Shown piece after piece: positions 41,647 through 50,252 of a DNA stretch of 64,000 nucleotides. The stretch covers positions 126,719 to 190,718 of the forward strand of contig DDSZ01000046.1 in NCBI GenBank assembly GCA_002344205.1, in the 5' to 3' direction. This DNA comes from Opitutaceae bacterium UBA2377 (GTDB lineage: Bacteria > Verrucomicrobiota > Verrucomicrobiia > Opitutales > Opitutaceae). The position numbers and the translations under genes were made by a program. A model generated the notes under the pieces. That model did not search any database and had not been told where the DNA came from. It was given only the letters and a program-made list of their open reading frames with translations. How positions within the stretch are numbered: the stretch's first letter is position 1; the number at the start of each line of letters is the position of its first letter.

Positions 41647-42483
41647 ATGGGTGATCCCGCGCAAAGTCTGGCGGCTTGGGCGGCGCAGTCCGCCGCGATC
41701 AAGGCGGCGGTGCTCATCGGTTCGCGCGCGCGGTCGGGAGACGATCGGTTGTGGCAGCCGGACGCGGCTTCGGACTGGGATTTTCACGTCATCACCTCAC
41801 GGCCGGAAATTTTTGCGCAGGCGGGATGGACCGCGGCGGCCGGTTTGGGCGCACCGCTGGCCTATGTGGACCGGCTTGGCGTGCTGGGCAGAGCGCGCAA
41901 AGTATCGGCGGTCTTTCCGACGATGGAGATGGACTTGGTGGTCCTGCCGGCCGCGCGGTTGCAACTTGCGCAGGTGGCTATGTCGCTCGGGCTGCATCGG
42001 CAGTCGGCGGTGCTGCGCCGGGCCTTGGGGGACCTGGCGATTGTGATTCGGCCGGGCTGGCGTTTTCTGCACGGTGCGGCGGGTTGGGAGCCGTTCTATA
42101 GAAAAGTCGTGGCTGAGGTGCCCGACCCACGGCTCGGCGACGAGGAAATCGTGCGCTTGGCGAACGGCTTCGTGTGCGACTACGTGTGGTTGCGGCGCAA
42201 GGCGGAGCGGGGTGAACTCGTCGCCGCCCGGCGGATGCTGCACCGTGGTCTGGCGGAGGTGAACCTGAGGCTGGCGCATGAACTCCGGCTGCGCCGCGGC
42301 GAGCGCAGTTTTCCGGATGGCCGGAGATTGGAGCAGATTTTGCCGCCGGCCGAGGCCGCGCGGTTCAACGTGTCATCGGCCGACACGGCCGGGGCGATCA
42401 TCGCGGCGGCGGAGCAGGGGGCCGGATTGCTCAGGGAGCTGGTGCCCGGCTTGATCGGCCCGAGCTGGCGCTGGCCGCTCTGA
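41647..42483 (+). CDS. Nucleotidyltransferase-like protein (ANT(6)-like fold)
   Basis: The 278-residue protein has a nucleotidyltransferase core: VLIGSRARSGDD, SDWDFHVI supplying the first two Asp, and MEMDLVVLP supplying the third, followed by a helical C-terminal domain with FVCDYVWLRRKAERGELVAARRML. This arrangement resembles streptomycin 6-adenylyltransferases and related stand-alone NTases, whose natural targets are often unknown. It is 3 bp downstream of the kinase-like gene and ends the cluster. Resistance is only one possible role; modification of a cellular partner is equally possible. Confidence 0.78.
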   Translation: MGDPAQSLAAWAAQSAAIKAAVLIGSRARSGDDRLWQPDAASDWDFHVITSRPEIFAQAGWTAAAGLGAPLAYVDRLGVLGRARKVSAVFPTMEMDLVVLPAARLQLAQVAMSLGLHRQSAVLRRALGDLAIVIRPGWRFLHGAAGWEPFYRKVVAEVPDPRLGDEEIVRLANGFVCDYVWLRRKAERGELVAARRMLHRGLAEVNLRLAHELRLRRGERSFPDGRRLEQILPPAEAARFNVSSADTAGAIIAAAEQGAGLLRELVPGLIGPSWRWPL

Positions 42484-42526
42484 GCCGGACCCAGACTGCC
42501 ATACGGTTAAACCAAATGATACCGGG

Positions 42527-42581
42527 TGGGCGGCCCGCTTGCGGAGCTTTCCCGGAGCGCGCGCAAGCACGCTGGCCTACC
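42527..42581. repeat. GC-rich foldback element between convergent genes
   Basis: Perfect 7-bp arms GCTTGCG (42537-42543) and CGCAAGC (42562-42568) are embedded in a longer GC-rich stretch that reads GGGCGGCCCGCTTGCGGAGC and, after TTTCCC, GGAGCGCGCGCAAGC then ACGCTGGCCTACC. It occupies the 137-bp gap between convergent genes and may act as a transcription barrier. Its composition resembles other dispersed palindromes in this window, but I see no second copy here. Confidence 0.45.
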
Positions 42582-42620
42582 TTCGATGCATGAGTCCGGC
42601 CGAGCCGAACCTGGAGCGGA

Positions 42621-43601
<981 letters not shown>

Positions 43602-43754
43602 AAGGAGGCGCGAAAGAAAGCACAAAGGCCGGGCAAGGCAAAGGCAGATGTGTGCGCGGGAAATTTGACCTGCGAGCGGACTTGCGCTGCGGGGGACAGT
43701 TCGCCATGCCTTGCCCGTCCCGGGATCACCCCGCCAGCTCCCGCTCCGACCACC

Positions 43755-44600
43755 ATGCCCCGACTTGCCGAAGCCTTTCTTCTCTTTGACCAGAAAACCG
43801 CCCCGGAACTGGCCGACCATCATTTTGAGCCCGAGTGGTGGAACCGGCAGGCGGCGATCGTGGATGTGGCCCAAGGCCGGGGCACGGTGTTTTTTGCACA
43901 GATGGGCGCGCGGGTCTGGGCGCTGCGGCGCTACCTGCGGGGCGGCTGGATGGGGCGGATCAACCGGGAGCGGTATTTCTGGCCGGGGCTGCACAACAGC
44001 AGGCCGTGGCGCGAGTGGCATCTGCTCACCGAACTGCGGGAGCGCGGACTGCCGGTGCCGCGGCCGATTGCCGCCCGGGTCAAGCGCACCGGGTTGATCT
44101 ACCGCGGTGATCTCATCACGGAGCGCATCGAAGCGACCACTCCGCTTTGCCAGCTCATCCGTGCAGGGGAAGTGACGGCTGACGACTGGAGTCGCATTGG
44201 TGCGCTGCTGGCGCGTTTTCACGGCCACGGGGTGCGGCATGATGATATCAACGTCAGCAATGTGCTGCGCGATGCACACGGGACCTTTCACCTGATTGAT
44301 TTCGACAAGGCATGCATCGTGCCCGCCGGAGGCTGGCTGGCAGCCAACCTCGCGCGGTTCCGCCGGTCCATCGACAAACTGTTGCAAGCTTCCGGCACCA
44401 GCCTCGATCCGAAGCACTGGGCCAACTTCCTGGATGGCTATGGAGCTGAGGATGCCATGCGCGAGGAGATCGAGCAGCGGTTGCTCCGGCGGCGGCGATC
44501 TTGGTGGCAGCCGGCCCTGGCCTGCGTGGGTTGTGATGTGATGCTGGGCCTGACGATTGATCTCGGGTTGTTTGCCACGATGGTGGATCTGGTGCCATGA
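43755..44600 (+). CDS. 3-deoxy-D-manno-octulosonic acid kinase-like protein (KdkA family)
   Basis: The 281-residue protein has a kinase-like fold of the WaaP/KdkA type: VWALRRYLRGGWMGRINRER in the N-terminal lobe, RPWREWHLLTELRERGLPVP, then catalytic HDDINVSNVL and metal-binding LIDFDKA. KdkA phosphorylates Kdo in the LPS inner core. The C-terminus is longer than in Haemophilus KdkA and ends in a hydrophobic segment (CVGCDVMLGLTIDLGLF) that could associate with the membrane. It diverges from the ABC ATPase gene with about 150 bp between starts. Confidence 0.85.
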   Translation: MPRLAEAFLLFDQKTAPELADHHFEPEWWNRQAAIVDVAQGRGTVFFAQMGARVWALRRYLRGGWMGRINRERYFWPGLHNSRPWREWHLLTELRERGLPVPRPIAARVKRTGLIYRGDLITERIEATTPLCQLIRAGEVTADDWSRIGALLARFHGHGVRHDDINVSNVLRDAHGTFHLIDFDKACIVPAGGWLAANLARFRRSIDKLLQASGTSLDPKHWANFLDGYGAEDAMREEIEQRLLRRRRSWWQPALACVGCDVMLGLTIDLGLFATMVDLVP

Positions 44601-44650
44601 TGCGTGCCCCCGTGGGCGGCATCCGGCATGAATTTCGCTACCTTGGTGCC

Positions 44651-45841
44651 ATGAGGTTAATTTTTAGAACTTTCTGCTTCCTGCTCCTGTTGGGTGTGGG
44701 CACGGTCCGCGGAGTCATCGTGAACCTCGCCGGGCCGATTGAGGCGGTGGGAGTCGGCGCCGAGGTGGGTGTCGAGTTGGTCTTGCTGAATCCGGCGGCG
44801 GAGACCGTTGCGCTCACCTTGCCGGGCAGCCTGTCCGGCCGGCTTTCCGCGGATCACTACCGGCAATGGCCGGTGCAGTTGCAGGCGGTGCTGCGCGAAA
44901 CCGAGCCGGTGACGGTGGCGGCGCGTGGTTTTGCCGTGCGCGACTACGTGCTGCGATTGCCGGCGGAGGCCCGCGGCCGGCTGGTGCTGGAGCTGCCGCC
45001 GCCCTTTGCCGGAAAACTGGCCTTGGAGGTGCATGCTGCGATGAGTGAAGCCAAGCCGGTGCGCGCCCCTCTTAGTAATCTGGTGCCGCCGCGCACGGTG
45101 GAGGCGGCGGTGCAGCGGACCTTCGCCCGGCGCTTTAGCGCGCATGAGCCGATCTATTTCATCTACGGTAACGAAGCGCAGGCGGCGAAGTTCCAGTTCA
45201 GCTTTCGTTACCGGATTGCCGGGGCCGAACCGGCGCCCGGCGAAGAGGTGGCGGCGGTGCATCGCTGGTTCTTTGGCTTCACGCAGCGGTCGCTGTGGGA
45301 TATCACGGCCTACTCCAGCCCGTTTTACGACACCAGTTACATGCCGGAGCTGTTTTTCGAGTCCCAGGCGGTAATGAATGAGAGCGGCGGTTTCAAGTGG
45401 CTTGGCTATCAGGCCGGCGCCCGGCATGAGTCCAATGGGCGGACCGGCTTCGGTTCGCGCAGCCTTAATACCGTCTATTTCCGTCCCGGCATGGCCTTCG
45501 GCCGGCTCGATGGCTGGAATCTCATCGTGGCGCCGCGGATCCATGCCTACGTGTCCGATTTGTCCGACAACGACAACATCCGCGACTACCGCGGCAACGT
45601 TGACCTGTTGCTGGCGTTTGGGAAAAACGACCGGTTGGCCGTGACCGTGGCCGGCCGGCTGGGGCGCGGCGGCCATAGGGGCAGCGTGGAGAGCAGCCTG
45701 ACGATCCCCGTGAAATTTGCGGCGCCGTTCGATTTCGCGACCTACTTCATGCTGCAATATTGGAGCGGCTACGGCGAGAGCCTGTTGGACTACAACGTGC
45801 GGTCCACGGCCCTGCGGGCGGGCTTTTCGCTGGTAAGATGA
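44651..45841 (+). CDS. pldA: Outer-membrane phospholipase A (OmpLA-like) with extra N-terminal domain
   Basis: The 396-residue exported protein has a signal peptide (MRLIFRTFCFLLLLGVGTVRG), an N-terminal beta-rich domain of about 110 residues not present in enterobacterial PldA, and a C-terminal beta-barrel with the catalytic block ARHESNGRTGFGSRSLNTVYF. The His and Ser in HESNG and the Asn in RSLN match the His/Ser/Asn triad of OmpLA. The barrel ends with LRAGFSLVR rather than a terminal Phe. It should hydrolyse surface phospholipids to preserve asymmetry. It is 50 bp after the Kdo-kinase-like gene and convergent with surE, 15 bp away. Confidence 0.85.
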   Translation: MRLIFRTFCFLLLLGVGTVRGVIVNLAGPIEAVGVGAEVGVELVLLNPAAETVALTLPGSLSGRLSADHYRQWPVQLQAVLRETEPVTVAARGFAVRDYVLRLPAEARGRLVLELPPPFAGKLALEVHAAMSEAKPVRAPLSNLVPPRTVEAAVQRTFARRFSAHEPIYFIYGNEAQAAKFQFSFRYRIAGAEPAPGEEVAAVHRWFFGFTQRSLWDITAYSSPFYDTSYMPELFFESQAVMNESGGFKWLGYQAGARHESNGRTGFGSRSLNTVYFRPGMAFGRLDGWNLIVAPRIHAYVSDLSDNDNIRDYRGNVDLLLAFGKNDRLAVTVAGRLGRGGHRGSVESSLTIPVKFAAPFDFATYFMLQYWSGYGESLLDYNVRSTALRAGFSLVR

Positions 45842-45856
45842 ACCGGCGGCAGCGGC

Positions 45857-46651
45857 TCAGTCGTGACCGAGCCGGCGGTAGTCGAGCACGGTGTGGCTGA
45901 TGGCACCTTGTTCGAGGCATTTTATGTCGGTGAGCGGCTCGGCAGGGGAGACGTCGTGGATCTTGCCCCAGAGCAACCGGTGCGAGCCGTCGTCGGCCGC
46001 CGGGCTGAAAAGCCCCGGCACCTGCACCTGTGCAGGCACGGTGCGTCGGACCGGTGAATCGGGCGCGCACGGGCAGGGGCTGTTGATATTATGAACGGTA
46101 AAACTGTTGGCCGGGGTGGCGGGAAATATCTCCGCGACGAGCCGGGCGGCGTGGGCGGCGGTATTTTTTAGGGTCGTGAGCAGTTCGCCCTCCGGGGCGC
46201 CGCCGCGCTCCTTGAGGTGGTTGTAAACCTCCTCGGAAACATCCTGCGAGACGGCGAGGGCGGGCAGGCCGTGCAGCGCGCCTTCCCAGGCCCCGGCCAC
46301 GGTGCCGCTGGCGAGGACAAAGCCGAGCGAGCAATTGAAGCCGACGTTGATACCGCTCACCACGCCGTCGAGCCGGAGTGGCGCGCCGGCCAAGGTGGGC
46401 AGCAGGTGGGCGATGGCGATGTTGACACAGTCAGACGGCGTGCCGTCCACGATCCAGGTGGGGCAGCCGAAGCCGCGGTCCACGGCGGCGGATTTGACGG
46501 GGCGGTGGCGGGTCTTGGATGCACCGGTCCAGCTTTGCTCGGTCACGGGAGCGATGACGTAGAGTTCGTGGCCGGCGGCCTTGAGCGCGAAGATGAGCTC
46601 GTGCAGGAAAAGGGAGCCGATGCCGTCGTCGTTGGTGACCAAAAGTCGCAT
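45857..46651 (-). CDS. surE: 5'/3'-nucleotidase SurE
   Basis: The 264-residue protein starts MRLLVTNDDGIGSLFLHEL with the Asp-Asp metal site, followed by VIAPVTEQSWTGASKT, VDGTPSDCVNIAI and the VVSGINVGFNCSLGFVLASGTVAGAWEG block that contains the Asn ligand and substrate loop. These are diagnostic of SurE, a nucleoside monophosphatase that also acts on short polyphosphates. An upstream in-frame start at 46669 would add six residues and is not preferred. The gene is monocistronic. Confidence 0.95.
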   Translation of the reverse strand: MRLLVTNDDGIGSLFLHELIFALKAAGHELYVIAPVTEQSWTGASKTRHRPVKSAAVDRGFGCPTWIVDGTPSDCVNIAIAHLLPTLAGAPLRLDGVVSGINVGFNCSLGFVLASGTVAGAWEGALHGLPALAVSQDVSEEVYNHLKERGGAPEGELLTTLKNTAAHAARLVAEIFPATPANSFTVHNINSPCPCAPDSPVRRTVPAQVQVPGLFSPAADDGSHRLLWGKIHDVSPAEPLTDIKCLEQGAISHTVLDYRRLGHD

Positions 46652-46755
46652 GGCAAAAGCTGATAGCAATATGCGCTAAGCGGTAAGCCCAAACTTGGGG
46701 AATCTTAACGCCGCGTTGCCTAGTGCCGTTGATATTTGTCTGGGTAGCGGCGAAA

Positions 46756-46855
46756 GGTAGGGTCTGACCTCCGGGCAGGCCGGTAAACGATACGCTGCCT
46801 GCCGGTCCGCTCGGAGAGCGGACCCTACCGGCGCTGCCGCGCCTGGGTGCGACGC
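46756..46855. repeat. Large GC-rich palindromic repeat (copy 2) between surE and pnp
   Basis: An outer inverted repeat GGTAGGGTC (46756-46764) / GACCCTACC (46821-46829) encloses GGCAGG/CCTGCC arms and the palindrome GGTCCGC...GCGGACC (46804-46824), followed by the CCGGCGCT.CCGCGCC tail shared with 13041-13092. The 46652-46972 gap of 321 bp contains this element and the pnp terminator; I see no gene in it. Confidence 0.7.
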
Positions 46856-46917
46856 TCAGGGCTTATATTAACCCGGTCCAGATCACCATGGTCAGGCCGG
46901 CGGATGCGAAGAGGCGC

Positions 46918-46947
46918 AAAAAAGCCGCGACCCGGAGGTCGCGGCTT
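46918..46947 (-). terminator. Rho-independent terminator of pnp
   Basis: An 11-bp perfect stem AAGCCGCGACC / GGTCGCGGCTT with tetraloop CGGA is followed on the minus strand by a run of six T. It lies 26 bp after the pnp stop codon. Confidence 0.92.
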
Positions 46948-46972
46948 GAAGGGTTAGCTGTCCCGCCCTGCC

Positions 46973-49186
46973 TTACGATTGCGCGGGGGCTTCGGCGGCG
47001 GGGGCGGCTGCGCCACCCTGCTGCTTCTGCGCCTCAAGATCCTTCAACGCGGCCTTGCGGCTGAGGCGGACCTTGCCGGAGCGTTCGTCGATGCCGATGC
47101 ACTTCACCGTGATGGAGTCGCCTTCCTTGACGACGTCCTCGGTGCGGCGCACGCGGAAGTCGGCGAGCTCGCTGATGTGGCAGAGGCCTTCCTTGCCGGG
47201 CGTGCACTCGACGAAGCAGCCGAACTCCTTCACGCCGGTCACGCGGCCGGTGTAGATCTTGCCGATCTCGATGGGTTCGCCACCGCCACCGCCACCAGCA
47301 CCGCCGCCACAGAGGCCGTCGATTTCCTTGATGGCGCGGGCCATGGCCTCGCCGTTGTTGGAGTAGATGAAGACCTTGCCGGAATCATCCTCGGCGATGT
47401 CGATCTGCGCGCCCGTGGTCTCGGTAATACGGCGGATGGTCTTGCCGCCGGGGCCGATGAGGAGGCCGATCTTCTCGGGGTTGATCTGGATGGTCTGGAT
47501 GCGCGGGGCATACTGGCTGAGGTCGGCGCGGGGCGCGGGCAGCGAGGCGAGCATGACCTTGAGGATCTCGATGCGGGCCTCGCGGCACTGATGCACGGCG
47601 GCTTTGACGATTTCGAAGGGCAGGCCGTTGATCTTCAGGTCGAGCTGGAAGCCCGTGATGCCCTTGGTCGTGCCGGCGATCTTGAAGTCCATGTCGCCGA
47701 AGTGGTCTTCCTCACCGAGGATGTCGGTGATCGTGACCCACTTCTTGATGGCGCCGGAGGCGTCCATCTCGGTCATGAGGCCGCAGGAGATGCCGGCGAC
47801 CGGCGCGGTGATGGGCACGCCGGCGTCCATGAGGGCGAGGCAGCCGCCGCAGATCGAGGCCATCGAGGTCGAGCCGTTGGAGGCCATGATCTCGGAGACG
47901 ACGCGAATGGAGTAGGGGAACACGTCCTCGGGCGGGAGCACCGGCACGAGCGAGCGCTCGGCGAGGGCGCCGTGGCCGATTTCGCGGCGGCCGGGGCCGA
48001 TGAAGCGGCCGGCTTCGCCGACGGAGAACGGCGGGAAGTTGTAGTGGAGGATGAACGACTTGGAGGTCGCACCGCCGGTGAGGCCGTCCATGTCCTGCGC
48101 TTCCTTCGTCGGCCCGAGGGTGACGAGGGCGATGTTCTGGGTGTCGCCGCGTTGGAACGTGGCGGAACCGTGGACGCGCGGGAGGACGCCGACCTCGGCG
48201 TGGAGCGGGCGGAGGGACTTGGCATCGCGCTTGTCGGAGCGCACGCCCTGGGCGAGCACGGTGGCGCGGTAGGCCTTGTATTGGAGGTCCTCGAACACGA
48301 CGTTGAGATCAACATCGGTGAACTTGTCGGCACCGAGCTCGGCGGTGAGGGCGGCCTTGGCCTCTTCCTTGAGCGCCTTCACGTTGGCGGAGCGGACGTT
48401 CTTCTCGTAGCCAAAGATGGCGGCGGAGACGCGCTCGGCGGGGACGACGCGCTCGATGATGGCGCGGGCTTCGGGCGTGGCGCCGACGAGCTTGAAGACG
48501 GCCTTCGGTTTGCCGGCGAGCTGCTGGAGCTCACGGATCGCGGCGATGATCGGCTGGATGGACTTGTGGCCGAATTCCAGTGCCTCGATGAATTTCTCCT
48601 CGGGGATCTGGTCGGCGGAGCCCTCGATCATCAGCATGTCCTTTTCGTTGCCGACGTAGATGAGGTCGAGCGACGAGGAATACATCTGCTCGATGGTCGG
48701 GTTGGCGACGAACTGGTCCTCGATCAAGGCGACGCGCACGCAGCCGATCGGCCCGTTCCACGGAATGTCGGAGATGGCGAGGGCGGCGCTGGCGCCGTTG
48801 ACCATCGCGATGTCGGAGTCGTTGACGAGGTCGGCCGAGAAGAGCTGGCCGATGATCTGCACCTCGTTGAGGAAGCCCTCGGGGAAGAGCGGGCGGCAGG
48901 GACGGTCGCAGAGACGGGAGATGAGGATCTCGCGCTCGGAGGGGCGGCCCTCGCGCTTGAAGTAGCCGCCGGGGAAGCGGCCGGCCGCGGCGTATTTGTC
49001 GCGGTAATCGACGGTGAGCGGGAAGAAGTCCTGCCCGGGGCGCATGGTCTGCGCGGCGCAGGCGGTGACGAAGACGTTGGTCTCGCCGACGTTGACGTTG
49101 ACGGCCCCGCCCGCGAGCTGGGCGTAGGTGCCGGTGGAGAACGTGAGCCCGAGGCCGGGCACGGTGACGCTATGTTTCTGTTTCAT
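46973..49186 (-). CDS. pnp: Polyribonucleotide nucleotidyltransferase
   Basis: The 737-residue enzyme has two RNase PH domains (first with [20 protein letters not shown], second with [27 protein letters not shown] and [17 protein letters not shown]), a KH domain ([17 protein letters not shown]) and an S1 domain ([20 protein letters not shown]). It degrades RNA phosphorolytically. A run of glycines (GGGAGGGGGG) links KH and S1, longer than in most PNPases, and the C-terminus ends Ala/Pro/Gln-rich. It is downstream of rpsO as in many bacteria, with a strong hairpin in the 280-bp intergenic region. Confidence 0.97.
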   Translation of the reverse strand: MKQKHSVTVPGLGLTFSTGTYAQLAGGAVNVNVGETNVFVTACAAQTMRPGQDFFPLTVDYRDKYAAAGRFPGGYFKREGRPSEREILISRLCDRPCRPLFPEGFLNEVQIIGQLFSADLVNDSDIAMVNGASAALAISDIPWNGPIGCVRVALIEDQFVANPTIEQMYSSSLDLIYVGNEKDMLMIEGSADQIPEEKFIEALEFGHKSIQPIIAAIRELQQLAGKPKAVFKLVGATPEARAIIERVVPAERVSAAIFGYEKNVRSANVKALKEEAKAALTAELGADKFTDVDLNVVFEDLQYKAYRATVLAQGVRSDKRDAKSLRPLHAEVGVLPRVHGSATFQRGDTQNIALVTLGPTKEAQDMDGLTGGATSKSFILHYNFPPFSVGEAGRFIGPGRREIGHGALAERSLVPVLPPEDVFPYSIRVVSEIMASNGSTSMASICGGCLALMDAGVPITAPVAGISCGLMTEMDASGAIKKWVTITDILGEEDHFGDMDFKIAGTTKGITGFQLDLKINGLPFEIVKAAVHQCREARIEILKVMLASLPAPRADLSQYAPRIQTIQINPEKIGLLIGPGGKTIRRITETTGAQIDIAEDDSGKVFIYSNNGEAMARAIKEIDGLCGGGAGGGGGGEPIEIGKIYTGRVTGVKEFGCFVECTPGKEGLCHISELADFRVRRTEDVVKEGDSITVKCIGIDERSGKVRLSRKAALKDLEAQKQQGGAAAPAAEAPAQS

Positions 49187-49349
49187 TTTCGGTTTTCGGA
49201 TAAAGTGTCTCGGATAAGGCGAATGCGGTCAGCGACACGGGACTGAACGGACTCGTTGGCCTCCTGAGCGGAGGCGGCGAACGCCGGAGGGCGGTCGCGT
49301 GGTTGGGGTTGCACGAACCCGCTTGGTCTCCTCGGGCTTGACCCGAGAG

Positions 49350-49391
49350 ATTTCCATCAGGCGCCGGTCTGGGGCGGCGCCTGATGGAAAT
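49350..49391 (-). promoter_or_regulatory. Perfect 17-bp hairpin in rpsO-pnp intergenic leader
   Basis: The arms ATTTCCATCAGGCGCCG and CGGCGCCTGATGGAAAT pair perfectly across an 8-base loop, about 165 bp upstream of the pnp start. Two smaller hairpins follow toward pnp (CTCGGG/CCCGAG at 49331-49347 and GCCTCC/GGAGGC at 49259-49275). In E. coli the pnp leader has a double-stranded RNase III site that allows PNPase to destabilise its own message. This hairpin has the right position and no T-run, so it is probably an RNase III processing site rather than a terminator. Confidence 0.65.
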
Positions 49392-49424
49392 GTCCCGGTC
49401 GGGGCGACGAGTGTCGGAAAGACA

Positions 49425-49453
49425 ACGGGCGACCCGCGGATCGGGTCGCCCGT
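49425..49453 (-). terminator. Hairpin after rpsO (attenuator/terminator)
   Basis: A perfect 12-bp stem ACGGGCGACCCG / CGGGTCGCCCGT with 5-base loop starts 13 bp after the rpsO stop. On the minus strand it is followed by TTGTCTTTCC, a weak T-rich run. It may terminate part of the transcripts and stabilise the rpsO 3' end, leaving the rest to read into pnp. Confidence 0.6.
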
Positions 49454-49466
49454 GTGACAAAGTTGG

Positions 49467-49733
49467 TTAGCGGCGAAGGCTCAGCTTTTGCAGGAGCTCG
49501 GTATACTTGGGAAGATCGTGCTTCTTGAGGTAATCGAGCAGCTTGCGGCGGCGGGAAGCCATCTGGAGGAGGCCGCGGCGCGAGTGGAAGTCCTTGCGAT
49601 GCGTGCGGAGGTGCTCGGTCAGGTGATTGATCCGGGCGGACAACAGCGCGATCTGGACTTCGGACGAACCGGTATCCTTCTCGTGGGTTTTGTAGGCGGC
49701 GATGATTTCGGGTTTAACGACTGGAGTTGACAT
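49467..49733 (-). CDS. rpsO: 30S ribosomal protein S15
   Basis: The 88-residue protein has the whole S15 pattern: [41 protein letters not shown], and [17 protein letters not shown]. It binds 16S rRNA central domain and commonly controls its own mRNA. Length is exactly standard. It precedes pnp on the same strand, a widely conserved arrangement. Confidence 0.98.
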   Translation of the reverse strand: MSTPVVKPEIIAAYKTHEKDTGSSEVQIALLSARINHLTEHLRTHRKDFHSRRGLLQMASRRRKLLDYLKKHDLPKYTELLQKLSLRR

Positions 49734-49762
49734 GGTTTAGTTGTTGATTTGCACGACTGTAG

Positions 49763-49854
49763 GGAACCCGGGAGGGTTCCGTGCCGCCCGCCGCGGCCCT
49801 TGTAATCGGGCTCTGGCCGGCGTCACCGTTCCAACCCCGGCGAACCGGGGCCAG
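49763..49854 (-). promoter_or_regulatory. Structured rpsO 5' leader
   Basis: Reading the minus strand, CCCCGG-TTCG-CCGGGG (49835-49850), with outer CTGG/CCAG arms (49812-49854), is followed by GGAACCC-TCCC-GGGTTCC (49763-49780), whose end is 29 bases from the rpsO ATG. Such paired hairpins are seen in S15-responsive leaders, but no exact motif match can be claimed. The remainder of 49855-50101 contains only an unconvincing open frame. I see no other gene there. Confidence 0.4.
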
Positions 49855-50145
49855 TCATGGTGGTCCCCCGCAACCGGCGGGTTTCCACTGACGCAAGGGC
49901 GGAGAATCCGAAACCGCCAAGGCCGGCGCAAGCGAAAACTTGCTGGTGCTGGCGGCACCCGCCGCATGGCCGGCAAGGCGGTCATAACAGCCAACAAACC
50001 ACGCCTGGCCCCGGGTTGATCGTCCACGGGTAATTGCCATCGCAGCTTGCGGGTCATGCCATCGATTCGGCCAGTCGCGAGTTATGCGTAAATCTTAATA
50101 CTTAAAACCTGACCCCCTTTGGCTCCTTTGGCTCTTTTTGGCTCC

Positions 50146-50225
50146 CCGGCATGTTGGCTTTCGGGTTCGGGTTATCGGTTAACCCGCCCTCTGCCAACCC
50201 TCTCCAAATGTGCGAAACATGCCGG
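50146..50225. repeat. Nested palindrome inside the AT-rich cassette
   Basis: The outer arms CCGGCATGTT (50146-50155) and AACATGCCGG (50216-50225) are perfect, and an inner hairpin GGGTTA-TCGGT-TAACCC (50169-50185) lies between them. The 80-bp structure sits after the stop codon of the lipoprotein gene. There is no T-run. It could be a recombination site or a folded 3' end. Confidence 0.55.
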
Positions 50226-50252
50226 ACGTTACCTTTGATTGGCCTGTGGGGT

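Noticed and set aside
46979..49246. A 755-codon plus-strand open frame opposite pnp
   Set aside because: Low-complexity Gly/Asp/Ala translation, fully antisense to PNPase; a shadow frame.
49737..50057. A 106-codon minus-strand frame upstream of rpsO
   Set aside because: It covers the hairpins of the rpsO leader, is rich in Arg and Pro, and ends right at the rpsO start; it is more likely non-coding.
50146..50225. An integron attC site
   Set aside because: The 80-bp palindrome has the right size, but the expected GTTRRRY and RYYYAAC core sites are not at the arm ends and no integrase gene is present.
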